Below are positions 11,981 through 23,017 of a stretch of DNA of 64,000 bases, piece after piece. How positions within the stretch are numbered: position 1 is the stretch's first letter; each line of letters starts with the position of its first letter. Both the position numbers and the translations under genes were made by a program. A model generated the notes under the pieces. The model searched no databases, had not been told where the DNA came from, and worked only from the letters and a program-made list of their open reading frames with translations. Origin of the DNA: Mactra quadrangularis (Eukaryota; Mollusca; Bivalvia; Venerida; Mactridae); NCBI GenBank assembly GCA_025267735.1, contig CM046297.1, positions 20,982,011 through 21,046,010 of the forward strand. Reading direction: 5' to 3'.

Positions 11981-12786
11981 ATAGTAGCGTACTCACAACA
12001 GTTGACTTATTTATGTAAGTACATGTACTCCTGGATGTGCACACACCTAACAATTAACAACGCCACTAGCATACTTTTAACTTGTTAAAACATGTGTTAT
12101 CCATTTAGATATGCATGCGTCTACTAAATATGCAGCTCTTTTCTTAGAAGTTTATACGTTCAACATCTATTCAAGAAGGTGGTGGCTCATGGGCACATTG
12201 AGTTGATTGTAATCATTTGCAGTTACATGCAAGTAGATCTCGCAACTTATTCGGAACCCCAAAACTACGTCGAACCTCTCTCCTGTTAGCAATTAACTGG
12301 TAATTATTATTAGCCTTTTTAAACGTAATATCTTAATTGATTTCAAACACACCAACTAGGATAAGCGCACGATTAAAAAATCTTTCCGTAGATTTTACTT
12401 AATTTAGTTTTTGTTGCGTCTTCGTTTATTAACAGTGTCCCTTTTTGTTGTGCTTACATAGCATTAATCTGTATCATAGTGTTTATTAGTTATGAAATCA
12501 AAATATTTACTTAAATCTGATTTAGTTTTAGCTTAAAATATTTTACTACACTTACATTTTTTTCTATTCTATGAAACGTTTATTTCAGGTTTGCATTAGG
12601 AATTGTCTCGTACGGAATAGCATTTGAAAATCAGTCACTTTCTGGTAATATCAACTTAAAATTCTATTTTCACTTATCGGAATTCCCTCAAAAGCGATTG
12701 CATTGTGGCTACAAAATAGGTACGGCATACTTCCAGTTTAGTTAAATACGGCATGTAATGAAATATAAGAATTTATGTTCGCTTTT
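11968..12786. other. no feature seen
   Basis: AT-rich non-coding DNA, no repeat recognised. Confidence 0.3.
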
Positions 12787-12867
12787 AGGCCACAACAAGC
12801 ATCCTCGGTAACCCAGGGTATTACGTCAACGATAATATTCATAATGTATGAGTACCGTGGGTTACCG

Positions 12868-13083
12868 ACGATGACAACAAGTTGATCATGTGTTCTATCG
12901 ATTTTCTGGAAAAATGGGCAAGCGAGCGAAGAAAAAATCTTAATTTAGTTGTTTTATATAGCGGTTTGACAAAATTTTTATGAGCGAGGAAATAAAAATA
13001 TTTGTTTGGAAAAAAACGTCAAAATTAAGGTGCGAGCGAATCCATGATTCATATGATGAACATATTATCACATTGTTGTGGCT
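12868..13083 (+). mobile_element. MITE family M1, copy 2, with a palindrome in its left end
   Basis: Same internal sequence (AGCGGTTTGACAAAATTTTT) and right end (TTGTTGTGGC). A second left end lies at 12787 (GGCCACAACAAG). Between it and 12870 sits an inverted repeat of about 85 bp (CATCCTCGGTAACCCAGGGT / ACCGTGGGTTACCGACGATG), suggesting one small palindromic element inserted into the terminal repeat of another. Confidence 0.55.
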
Positions 13084-13198
13084 TTAGATATATAAATAGC
13101 GTAAGAAACTTTATTTAGTTGCGGCATGTTGAGCTGGTATTTTTCAACTACTTGTAAATCTGTGATACAATATATCTTAGTAACTCTTTGTAACTTAT

Positions 13199-13391
13199 GG
13201 GTTTAATGCCGTAGCAACCCATTGTATAGGTCATATAACGGCGGTCAGTCAACCTACTCACTTCTCCTGGAAAGGATAAATCTCTGGATTCAGCTGTTAA
13301 CCAACTACTAGTACTAAGCGCATACTTTCGTCAGTGACCCCTCGATCAGTAGACTTCCGTGCTACTAACTGAGCTAGTCGGTCGGCCACCT
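13199..13391 (-). repeat. SINE family B, reversed, internally deleted
   Basis: Reverse-strand tail (GCCGTAGCAACCCATTGTAT), body (CAGCTGTTAACCAACTACTA) and tRNA-like head (CTACTAACTGAGCTAGTCGG) are present. The middle segment and the B box region are shortened. Confidence 0.65.
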
Positions 13392-13680
13392 TAGTAACAA
13401 CTTAGTGCAAATGTCAAAAAAGGAAAAATATTACCAAACAAAATTCCGATAGGTCTCCTAGATAGTGTCAAGCAACAGAAAGATATACATGACTGTACTC
13501 GTATTTATGTACAATCTTGATGGAATGCTAGAAATAATCTCGACTTATGTTAAAGATAGCTGTTAATGATCTTGTTTTGTTACATGTATCAATTGGTGAA
13601 TAGGTTAGATGGCATACGCGAAAAATGGAGAGCTTTTCACAGAATTTACATTTGTACCACCAGTTGTTTTTTCTGACTAG

Positions 13681-14212
13681 CCCTTGGGCCGGGTAACAGC
13701 GAGCCGAAACTGAGGTTCGAGTCTATTTGATAGAAATGTTGGCATATTTGGATGAATATTTCTTTTGAAAACGAGTTTTCTCAGAATAACGACCCATGTT
13801 GCCAATAAAGGAATAACTAAAGGTACACATTCGTGAACTTCGCTTCTTAGGTCTACGCCCTTGGGCCGGGAAACAGCCTGTCGCACAGAAGTTTGAGGCT
13901 ATTTGATAGAAATGTTGGCATATTTTGATGAATATTTCTTTTGAAAACGAGTTTTCTCAGAATAACGACCCATGTTGCCTGAAAGGGAATAACTATAGAT
14001 ACAAATTTGTGAACTTCGCTTCTTGGGTCTACGCCCTTAGGCCGGGTAACAGTTAGCCGAAACAGAGGTTCGAGTCTATTTGATAGAAATATTGGCTTAT
14101 TTTGACGATTTTTTCTCTTAGAAACGAGTTTTCGAAGAATGACGATCCATGTTGTCGGAAAAGGAATAATTATAACACCTTTTATGTGAATCTATCTTTA
14201 TGTGACTACGCC
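13681..14212 (+). repeat. 3 x 177 bp tandem repeat
   Basis: Units begin at 13681, 13858 and 14034 (CCCTTGGGCCGGGTAACAG). They share GATAGAAATGTTGGCATATT and TCAGAATAACGACCCATGTT; the third is most diverged. Confidence 0.8.
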
Positions 14213-14388
14213 CGTGTCAGAAAAAGAGTTTCAAATCTACAATTGGTTTTTTTATTTGATATGTCACCAAATTTTCTGATATGAACGAACGTTTTATAAA
14301 TAACCAACATCTGAAGTCATATCCATCTTTGTATTCACTTCACTTTTACCGTTTCTGTGATTTGCGGCCACAATACTATATTACGGCC

Positions 14389-14430
14389 AGCCGTAACAGC
14401 CGTATTACGGTTGGTGCGGCTGTTACGGCT
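14389..14430. repeat. perfect hairpin, 14 bp stem
   Basis: AGCCGTAACAGCCG (14389-14402) pairs exactly with CGGCTGTTACGGCT (14417-14430) across a 14-base loop. It ends 30 bases before the Harbinger target site. Confidence 0.7.
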
Positions 14431-14889
14431 AACTTCACACACGTACTCGTTCTCACTACTTTAGGGCCCCGTTACACCAAACTAGTTCGCAGAACGTTCG
14501 ACCCCGTCCTAAAAATATCGCGAAACTGGTTGTGAACGAGCTAGGACGTGCCGTTTCAGTCGGAAAATTTCAGCTATACGACCATAGTTCGTTCAAAACC
14601 AGTTCCTGATACGTGCATTTCTTTCTTACCCCGTCTGTAGTCCGTTTGAAACAGGATCGGATCGGTTAAAATTGCTCGTTCTTGTCACAAGACACCGTTT
14701 TCAACCAGTCCAAATCCGTTCGAAGACAGTTTTAACCCGTTGGAAGTCAGTTTTAACCCGTTCATAACTAGTTCTACTAAGTTCCTTTACACATGACCAT
14801 CCCGTTCAAGACAGTTCAACTCGTTCTTAGTACGTTCTCACCTCGTTCTTAGAACGTTCTGAACGTAATGACGTCACGTTCTGACCCGA

Positions 14890-14900
14890 TTGCTATAAAT
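14890..14900 (+). promoter_or_regulatory. TATA box of the Harbinger MADF-like gene
   Basis: TGCTATAAATATC lies about 90 bases before the ATG at 14983, at a plausible distance for a short 5' UTR. Confidence 0.5.
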
Positions 14901-14982
14901 ATCTAGGACGTTCATACCCGTTCTCATTCACGTTCTGCGCTTCAAGCTGTAACACAATTTGTCTAACAGCAATTAGTCTACC

Positions 14983-16965
14983 ATGCCTCCAAAAAAAAAA
15001 GCCGAGCCCGACAGACGGTCATTGATAAGACTACTAAACGATCTAAAATCATCTGCTCTGGTGAAACTCATGACGAGCCTCAAGATAAGCCAGAAGATAC
15101 AGAGCCTCAAGAGCCAGTTAGTAAAAAGGAGAGTGTGGTATCTCCTGCCAAGAAAACCAAGACATACGCCCATCTCACAACGGAACAACAGGAAGCCGTG
15201 GTTGACTGGCTTAAAGCTCATGAGGTCCTTTACAACAAGAAACTAGAGGGCTATAAGGACACAAAGAAAAAGGCATTCCTTTGGCGGAAGCAAGCAGATG
15301 AGATGGGCATAAGCGTTGATGAGCTGAAAATTTGGTATAACAGCCTGAGGACCCGTTACACCAAGCTGAGGAAGATGAAGTCTGGTGATGGTGCCCCTGA
15401 ACATTCCGAAAGAGACCAATGGGTGCTGAATAACTTCTCATTTCTGGCCCCATTCACGTACGAAGTAAAGAAAAGAACACTTGTAAGCGTAAGTACACCT
15501 TTATCTTTCTACATTGAAATTTTACCATGGTATCTTGTCACCCTAGGAAAAAAGGGTGAGCCGCCCGGCTAGCGCATTTGGTAGCACGGAAGTCAACTGA
15601 TCGAGGAGTTGAGGGTTCGATTCCCGGGCGAGGCATACTTTAGTGGAGCTTAGTCATGAAATTATTTCTACGGCCATTATCCCTCCTACCAATGATTTTA
15701 ATTATGTAGGGCAGCTGTCAGTGACTGACGGAGGTATGCGCTTAGTAGTTGGTTAACAGCTAAATCCAACGATTTAGCCTTTCCAGGAACCGTGAGTAGA
15801 TTGGCTGACAGCCATTGTTTGACCTATACAATGTGTTGCTACGGTGTTTAACCAAACGAACAAACGCACAAACAGAAATAGAGGCCCATTCAAGTGGTAA
15901 ATTTCTTTTCATAGGCATAACATATTACGTAAGATGGTTGTGTCTACTGTTATTCTTTATCATCATGCCAATTGTAAAAACAATGCATTCAATTGTTGTG
16001 CATTATCCTACTCAAATTTAAATCCAAGCTGCAGTCAAACCTGTCATATGCGACCTCCGAAGGGACCGAACAATAAGGTCACATATGAGTGATAGTCTCT
16101 TAATACAGGTACCATACAAACAGGTACAATTGAATTTGTTCTGTTGTTTCAGTTCAAGGCCAAGTTACTTCAAACAACAGCAACTACTACAACATCGGAT
16201 CAAATAGACGATGAAGACGTCACCTTATCATCTGGACAAATGACAAGTCAGGGATCAGAGAACCAGCATGACATGAGCTTGAACACCACAGAAGCCTCTC
16301 CCAAAGCATCCACGTCTTCAGCACACAAACCAAGTAACCCTTTAACCTCAGTTATCAGTGGCAAAATGGACGAATTTATGGAGATGCAGAATCGTCTCAT
16401 GCAGCAGATGGTAAGACCAAACACAGACCGGATGAAGGAGGTCTTCGTTGATTACATTAAAGAGACTGCATACGAAATTCATCCATCTTTGTGGGAAGAT
16501 ATGCATCGAGACATCATGAAAACAGTTTAAATGTATAAAGACAGAGACAATGACTTAAAAAGGGGTCAACAGCATACAGCTACACTTGAGTCTGGTAGGT
16601 CCTCAGTTGGTTGGCGGCCACCTTCTCATATGTGGTCATCAACTGTGCAAAACCCAGTTAGTAGTTGGGGATCATCAGAGTATGGCTGGAATCAGCAGTT
16701 TCCTAATCGGCAGCAATTTCCCTAGCAACAACAATCGCAACAATCGCAGAACTTCTTCCAGCCACAGCAGCAAACTTCCACCATGCAGCAGCAGCGTCCA
16801 CAAGACAAACAAGGCACGCCTCAACTCAATACTCCTCAATTATTCCCTTTAGACTCCGCGTCGGACAGCGGCTTCCCCTCTGGATTAACTCCGTTAGTGA
16901 CTCAGCCCTCACCAACTCAACAGGATGGTCAGCAAAGGGATACTGAGAGGGAAGACCCCTTATAA
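14983..16965 (+). pseudogene. Harbinger-associated MADF/Myb-SANT-like DNA-binding protein, broken
   Basis: The second protein of PIF/Harbinger elements binds DNA and helps bring the nuclease to the nucleus and to the transposon ends (family knowledge). Exon 1 runs 14983 to 15482 or 15488; exon 2 from 16153. Exon 1 has a Lys-rich start, an acidic/Pro linker, and a MADF-like helix set: VVDWLKAHEVLYNKKLEGY, LWRKQADEMG, IWYNSLRTRYTKLRK. Exon 2 has a Ser/Thr-rich linker, a BESS-like helix (FVDYIKETAYEIHPSLWEDM) and a Gln-rich tail. Breaks: the ATG frame and the domain frame differ by one base at an A10 run (14991-15000), and exon 2 has in-frame TAA (16528) and TAG (16723). The donor is ambiguous: GTAAGC at 15483 and GTAAGT at 15489 are both in phase. 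The intron carries a family B SINE. Confidence 0.75.
15563..15855 (+). repeat. tRNA-derived SINE, family B, inside the Harbinger MADF-gene intron
   Basis: Head GCCCGGCTAGCGCATTTGGT, B box GGGTTCGATTCCCGGGC, then the body seen also at 30641, 36789/38353 and (reversed) 13199 and 55684. It lies in the intron of a transposon gene, so it inserted after the Harbinger element arrived or travelled with it. Confidence 0.75.
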
Positions 16966-17213
16966 GATGACAGTCAAGAAGGATTTAGTTTATAGAGACT
17001 GCCACTTTATTGTTTGAACAATTTTAGTAGATACTGTGTCGCGCTTTAGTTCAATATCTTGATATAGTTGAGTTCATCATTATGTTGATTGTTTTATAAT
17101 ATGTGATGTATTGTATGCTATGATAATTTTAAATGAAAATAATGTCTTACAGACTTTTAAGAAAGAAGTCAATTTAAGAACAGCGAATCTTTCGAGCTGT
17201 ACAAAATAGCCAT

Positions 17214-17463
17214 TATGGTGGCATATTTCTACCATCAGATGACCACATATCTAACTAGTTAAATAAAGAGGTTAACTAGTTATGGTAACTAGTTAACATC
17301 ATAAGATAATTAAGTTAAGAGGTAAACTAGTTATGGTAACTAGTTAACATCCTTTGTTAATTAAGTTAAGTGGTTAACTAGTTACTGTAACTAGTTAACC
17401 TCTTAATTAACTAGTTATATTTGTATTTATGTGGTTATCTGGTGGCAGAAACATGCTACCATA
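17214..17463. mobile_element. nested MITE with palindromic tandem core inside Harbinger
   Basis: Ends TATGGTGGCATATTTCTACC and, reversed, TATGGTAGCATGTTTCTGCC are inverted over about 40 bp. The core holds three units of about 65 bp, each centred on GTTAACTAGTTATGGTAACT, itself near-palindromic. It sits between the two transposon genes. Confidence 0.6.
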
Positions 17464-18301
17464 AACAATAAAAACGACCACAACGTAAATCTATGTAACG
17501 GTCACAACAACAGTTGATCGCTTTAATTAAGACATGAAATGACATTTTAATCTTTTACTTGTTTGCATTTGTTTCATACTAGTTTTATTGTGTGTGTTTT
17601 TTTTTATTTTACCCATTTTTAATTGAAAATTTGTTATAACGGCAATATATCTTGAAACTTACATGTCGGTTATAACAAGGATTCGTTGTTTTTAGTTGCG
17701 ATTGTGTACATTTACCAATACAGAGTATAGACAGAAAACAATGTTGGTAATTTCAAGTTTATATGTTTTATTTCTTTTTCAATTATACGATGTTCCAAAA
17801 AACATTACATGTTCTACAATTTGGTCATTGAAAGTGTTGTTGTTTTTTCAATTTACCTCATTGAAACCGAACCTGGTATATTTCTGTTTCTGGAATATAT
17901 ATGGTTACATTTTTTTTCAACCTAAACGTTAAATGAACTTAATCCTGATAAAACACATTCCGGACACAGAAAATAGCAGTCTCGGTTTGACTGAGTTCAC
18001 TGATATCATTATGATTGTTGGCAAATATTCCAACGCCCTGGGTACATGTTTACAAACATCTCGAGTTCGAGTATGAATCTGAAATTTTATCCAATGAGAG
18101 ATAGCGTAACAAATATCAGAACAGTGACACCATCTTTTATTGGGCTAATTCCAGACTCAGACATGAGCTCAGATTTGGGTCAGTCTTGAAAAATGGATCA
18201 ATGCCAAACGGGACTCCAAACTATTATCCTGCACAGAATCAAAAGATTCAAAAAATACAAATTAAACACTGTTCATTGATTTTCCGCACATATCATAACA
18301 C

Positions 18302-19578
18302 TTAAATATCCACCATCCTGTCCTGCCATGGCACAGCTCCTGCTGGACTGTTAAAATAGTCTTTCAAGTAATCTCTTTGTCTCTTGCCCAAAAAGGTGTC
18401 TCTGTTTCCTCCATACGACACGTCAAAATCTGGTAGGTTGGCATCCTGTCTCCAGACACCAGGTACTAGGTTATGTACACCATCTTCGCCATCTACTTGA
18501 ACGTTCTGAATGGCAGGATTTCGAAGACGGATGAAGTTATGAAGGCACACACAAGCTTCAACAATGGTCTGTACATTCACTGGCATCTGCTGCATCGTTG
18601 ACAAAAGGACCCTCCATCGTTGTGCTAGAATACCAAAGGCGTTTTCTACCACACGTCTGGCTCTGGAGATCCTATAGTTAGCAATCATTTGTTCTCTTGT
18701 CAGATTACGACCCGAGTACGGCTTCATGAGGTATGAGCGAAGTCCAAAGGCGTCAGCTCCAAGCAAAAAGTATGGACAATCCTGGACGTCATTGCGCAAG
18801 GGTGAGGGAGGAGGGAATCCAATGGAGCCATCCTCTAAGCATTCTTTCAGTTCCGACTGGTTATAAATCTGGGCATCGGACTGGCTTCCAAAGCCACCAA
18901 CATCTATCCACTTGAACTTGTAATCTGCATCTACAAGAGCCATTAGAACTAAAATCCCTTGTAGTTATGATATAAGGTACCTGTTTTAGGTGGCTTTCTG
19001 ATTGCAACATGCTTCCCATCTAAAGCTCCACATGCATGTGGGACATTCCATCGGTTCATGAACTCATCTGCAATAAGTTCCCAAGCATCTCTTTCCATAG
19101 GACAGGCGATGACTTCATTCTTGAGCTCATTTACCAGTGCATCACAAACTTTTAACACCAGTAAACTGATAGTGCTTCTGGCAACACGGAAATCATACTG
19201 AAGACTGGCGTAGTTGTCTCCTGTAGCCAGATAACGCAATGTGATAGCTAGCTTCATTCCTGGTGTCAAAGCCTTTTTGTAGTTTGTGTCATCTTTCTGT
19301 ATATAGGGGGTAATACGTGTGAGAAGTTCGTCAAACATAAGTGGGGTGATTCGCAAAAAGTTGTAGAACGACTCTTGGTCATCTAAGCGGAGCTCCTCCA
19401 TCAGCTGATGATAATGCCCCACAGCCAATCTTCTCTCCGGTTTTAACCAGGTCCTCACCCAACAGGTCCTAGGTCTTCTTCGTCTTCGTTTCTCCTCCTC
19501 AACCATAAAATTGTATTTTTGCTCCGCTTCAATAAAAAAATGCACAAATCCAACATTCAAAGCATTGATCAAATCCAT
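18302..19578 (-). pseudogene. HARBI1-type PIF/Harbinger DDE nuclease, frameshifted
   Basis: Catalyses element excision and insertion at TWA sites (family knowledge). The N-terminal part (19578-18949, 209 aa) has LDDQESFYNFLRITPLMFDE, the helix-turn-helix segment DFRVARSTISLLVLKVC and the first catalytic Asp in CGALDGKHVAIRKP. The C-terminal part (18943-18302, 213 aa) has VDADYKFKWIDVGGFGS, the second Asp in LLGADAFGLRSYL, and the Glu in RRVVENAFGILAQRW. The two parts are in different frames: after HNYKGF the first frame meets TAG, and the second frame opens upstream of MALVDAD. A short deletion at about 18950 is the simplest cause. Total about 420 aa is normal for the family. All three catalytic residues are still present. 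Confidence 0.88.
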
Positions 19579-20233
19579 GGCTCTAAGCTAAAAACTAATG
19601 TCAAAATGATAATGGTCTGTATTAGACCAAACCATGTCAGGTCGTACTGCAGACGTTATGGACGTTGTACGATCTGCATTCGAACGCAATGAACTTACTA
19701 AAAACGAGTAGAACGTACCGAGAACCTACTGCGAACTAAATGAACTGTGTGTAAACGTGTTGCAAACTGGTTCAGAACTTCATATTTTGATTTCATGCGT
19801 TTAGACAGGATTACAACGCACTATGGACGTAATTAAGTCGAATTAAGTCTGTGCGCGAACGGAATGAACGAGTTACAAACGGAACAGGTCGGTGTGTAAA
19901 CGTACTGCAAATTGTGGCCCGATCGAACTACGACAAGGCACGTCCCCAGTAAGATGTTAGTACGGCAATTCCGTTTGCAGTACGTCCAATCCGTTGTCAG
20001 TACGTTCTCACTCAGTCTAATTGCAGAACGGGATAGCCACAAAAATTTTTTGAGTCGACTCAAAGTTCTGAAACCCCATTCCCGTTCAATCCCGTTCGAG
20101 CTCGTCCATAACGTTCGTACACAGACCCTAGAAAGTTGCAACTACGTCCAGTCCGTTTGCACACAGTTGGAGCTCGTTCGATCCAATTTTTTCAGAACGT
20201 AGTGAGAACGAGTTTGGTGTAACGGGGGTATTA

Positions 20234-20826
20234 TGAAAAATTGGACTGAACGAGTTCCAACTGTGTGCAAACGGACTGGACGTAGTAGCAACTTTCTACG
20301 GTCTGCGTACGAACGTGATGGACGAGCTCGGACAAGGTTGAACGGGAATGGGGTTTCAGAACTTAGAGTCGACTCAAATAAAATTTGCGGCCACCCAGTT
20401 CTGCAGTTAGACTGAGTGACAACGTACTGACAACGGAATGGACGTACTGCGAACGGAATTGCCGCACTAGTTAGTATCGTACTCGGAACGTTACTTGTCG
20501 TAGTTCAATTTGGCCTCAATTTGGATTACGTTTACACACAGACCTCCGTTTGTAACTCGATCATTCCGTTCGCACACCGACCTAACTCGACTTGATTACG
20601 TCCATAGTGCGTTTCTATCACGTCTAAATGCATAAAAACAAGATATAAAGTTCTGAACCATTTTGCAACACGTTTACACACAGTTCTTAAAGTTCGCAGT
20701 AGGTTCTCTGTACGTTCCAATCGTTTTAGTAAGTTTATTGCGTTCGTATGCAGTTCGTACAACGCAATAACGTCTACAGTACGATCTGGCAAGGTTTGGT
20801 ATAAATACAGACCATTTCTCACCAAG
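20234..20826 (+). repeat. inverted partial copy of the Harbinger right end
   Basis: Bases 20234-20826 are an imperfect reverse complement of 19610-20193, by eye roughly 80-85% alike. Landmarks: TTGGACTGAACGAGTTCCAA, CCATAGTGCGTTTCTATCAC, and TATAAATACAGACCATTTC, which mirrors the transposase promoter region. The outermost 40 bases including the terminal repeat are absent. Together with the element end it makes a 1.2 kb imperfect palindrome. Confidence 0.75.
20800..20808 (+). promoter_or_regulatory. TATA-like box in the inverted Harbinger end
   Basis: GGTATAAATACAGACCATT. The corresponding site before the main transposase gene (minus strand, about 19620-19628) reads TCTAATACAGACCATT, so its TATA is degraded while this outward-facing copy keeps it. 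Confidence 0.4.
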
Positions 20827-21370
20827 AGATAGGTGTATGTCTTAGTTTTTTCTGCTTCTGACTCTGTCCCACATCTTTTTCCGAAACATGGCTGTCTGAG
20901 TCATTAGAGGGAGCAGGAAATGCATGTATCTAGCAACTCACTATTATACTATGTATAAGTTAGATCTATTGTATTTTGTTCTGTTCTGTATTGATAATTC
21001 ATTATGATCATTTACATTGTACTGACATGTCAATGTACTTGTAGTTGCCGCTTGGGTCTAAGACCTTCCGGTGTTTATATAAATAAACTTGTAAAGTGGT
21101 AAAACTTGTATGTTTTTTCAGCTATGTTAATAGAACATTCTGAAATAATTCTGAATGTACTATTAGTTTCAGTTATGTAACTCACTTAAATACTACATTT
21201 TGTGGTGTTTATCATTATTATCAGACACAGTGTTGGAGTAAAAGAATTGATATCTATACTTAAATCTAAGTTGTGGAAATATTTGTAAATTTGGGTATTA
21301 ACAACGTTGGATTTCTAATAGAATCAAGGAACTACTGGATTTTTAACCAGTATCAGTGAGCTGCTGGATT
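20827..21370. other. non-coding stretch after the inverted Harbinger end
   Basis: CT-rich start, an ATGGCTGTCTGA mini-frame at 20888 that may correspond to a transposase 5' region, then unique AT-rich DNA with AATAAA at about 21082. Nothing else recognised. Confidence 0.3.
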
Positions 21371-21373
21371 TTA

Positions 21374-21591
21374 GGTCCACGACAAGTTGATGATATGTTC
21401 TACGGATTTTTCTAGAAAAAAAAATGGGGTGAGCGGGCGAAGGAAAAAAAATCTTAATTCAGTTGCTTTATATAGCGGTTTGACCAAATTTTTATGAGCG
21501 AGCGAGGAAATAAAAATATATATTTTTGTAAAAACCGTCAAAATTTAGGTGCGAGCGAATCCATAGAACATATGATCAATTTGTTGTGGCC
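21374..21591 (+). mobile_element. MITE family M1, copy 3, TA-flanked
   Basis: Cleanest copy: GGTCCACGACAAGTTGATGA at the left and TATGATCAATTTGTTGTGGC at the right form about 30 bp inverted ends. TA lies directly outside both ends, as expected for Tc1/mariner-type mobilisation. Confidence 0.65.
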
Positions 21592-21958
21592 TAGAGTTCT
21601 ATTAAAATTTTTATATGTTTTTCTGTTTGTGACTTTTTATACAATTCTGTTATCAAATATAATTGTATTTGTTCATTACAGTTTGTTGCTGGTTTCATTC
21701 CTTTTTTGTCAAAGTGTTTCCAAATTAGTTTAGGGAAATAGATCAATATAATGGTTATTCTAATGCAACAAATGTGTTCTAGTTTGTTCTACAATCCATC
21801 TACATTGTTCAAATACTGAACTACAAATAAGCGCTTTATAAATGTCATAACCATATGTACTTATAATGAAACACTATAGATTATATCGCACTTCGTCTAC
21901 TTCCACGTACCCAAATACGTGATACCCATATATATGACCATAAACACATTATTTAAGT
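21592..21958. other. no feature seen
   Basis: AT-rich, between a MITE and a truncated SINE; no motif recognised. Confidence 0.3.
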
Positions 21959-22166
21959 GTTCGAATCCCACCCGGGGAGGTTATACCCTTCCATGAAAAT
22001 TTGACAATAATGTCGATTTTCCTACATAGATTAGATAATATGGAAAAGTTTCCGGCCTTGTGGAAGGGTAGGCGAGTACTGGTTATAGACAATGGTCCAG
22101 GAAAGTTAGGTTAGGTGCGCTGGACGCCGTAAAATGACCTAAATTGTGTTGATACGGCGGTAAATC
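21959..22166 (+). repeat. SINE family A, 5'-truncated
   Basis: Begins at the B box (TTCGAATCCCACCCGGGGAG) and is otherwise collinear with the family A body to GATACGGCG. The A-box half is missing. Confidence 0.7.
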
Positions 22167-22675
22167 TTTAGAAACAAACAAACATTATTTGCATTATATA
22201 TTTGCAGAGTCTTAATATTTCCAATATTTCCGTCAATGACCATAATATAGAATACTGTCTAGCTTTTAGTGTGACAAATCACATGCAAGCAATCATTGAT
22301 ATCTTGTGTGCTTTCGGACTTTAATACGGCTTTATTGATAATCCCTTTCCATGCACATTTGATTTGAAAATAACCGTTACGTAGATAAAAGGCTTTATAG
22401 TGATAAAGTAAAGTAAGTAAGTAAAGTAAAAGTAAATGATAAGGACAGTATTTCTGTAGTAATCTAAAACAGTCTTGTATAAGTCATAAAGTTTGATTGT
22501 CTAATTCAGTATATCTTATAAGTCTATGACAGAATACTAATTATGTAATGCACTTATTTGAGAGTATAATTCTGACCAAGAAAGCACAATTTTTCCAGTC
22601 AAGTATAGTTCAATGGATGTTGCACTTATGCTATATAAAGTTAAGTCTGTACTTGTTTGCCTCAGAAGGCCTTGT

Positions 22676-23010
22676 ATAAATTCCAAACGAAATCATGACC
22701 CTTGTTCTTGTGCATGATATATACACTCTCGCAAAACAAATGTCGTCATTATGCACGGAAATCTATTCTGGAAACCACCTTGTTGATGACTTATGTTGCA
22801 CATCATACAGTCTATAGACTTTCGTAAAATTATTATTTCATAAAGTTTAGAAATTACAGAAGAAATAGTTATGGCTCTGTAACTGTCCGGGTTATAGTTT
22901 TTCCTTCCCACCATTATGTAACGTAATAATCAATTCCTTTTTTAAGGCAGGTGGTATGAATGCCTGACGTAACATTAAGGTAAATATGAATATGCAAGTA
23001 AGGGATACAA
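22676..23010 (-). pseudogene. non-LTR retrotransposon reverse transcriptase fragment
   Basis: On the minus strand, one frame gives AFIPPALKKELIITLHNGGK and, after a frameshift near 22910, another gives NPDSYRAITISSVISKLYE, QQGGFQNRFPCIMTTF and LRECIYHAQEQG. These match the conserved N-terminal fingers of LINE reverse transcriptases (IP..WK...I.PI.K.G, PDSYRPI, QGGF). Only about 100 residues remain; the catalytic FADD box is not present, so this is a dead fragment. Confidence 0.75.
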
Positions 23011-23017
23011 ATAAATA

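Larger units (their letters stand above)
14464..20230. mobile_element. PIF/Harbinger DNA transposon, 5.77 kb, full length but defective
   Basis: Left end GGGCCCCGTTACACCAAACT and right end, reversed, TACCCCCGTTACACCAAACT. Both are flanked by TTA (14461-14463 and 20231-20233), the 3 bp target duplication typical of PIF/Harbinger. The element carries the two genes of this superfamily in divergent ends: a MADF/Myb-like protein (+, 14983-16965) and a HARBI1-type DDE nuclease (-, 18302-19578). Subterminal regions are rich in GTTC/GAAC motifs. Both genes are broken, so this copy is not autonomous. Confidence 0.9.
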
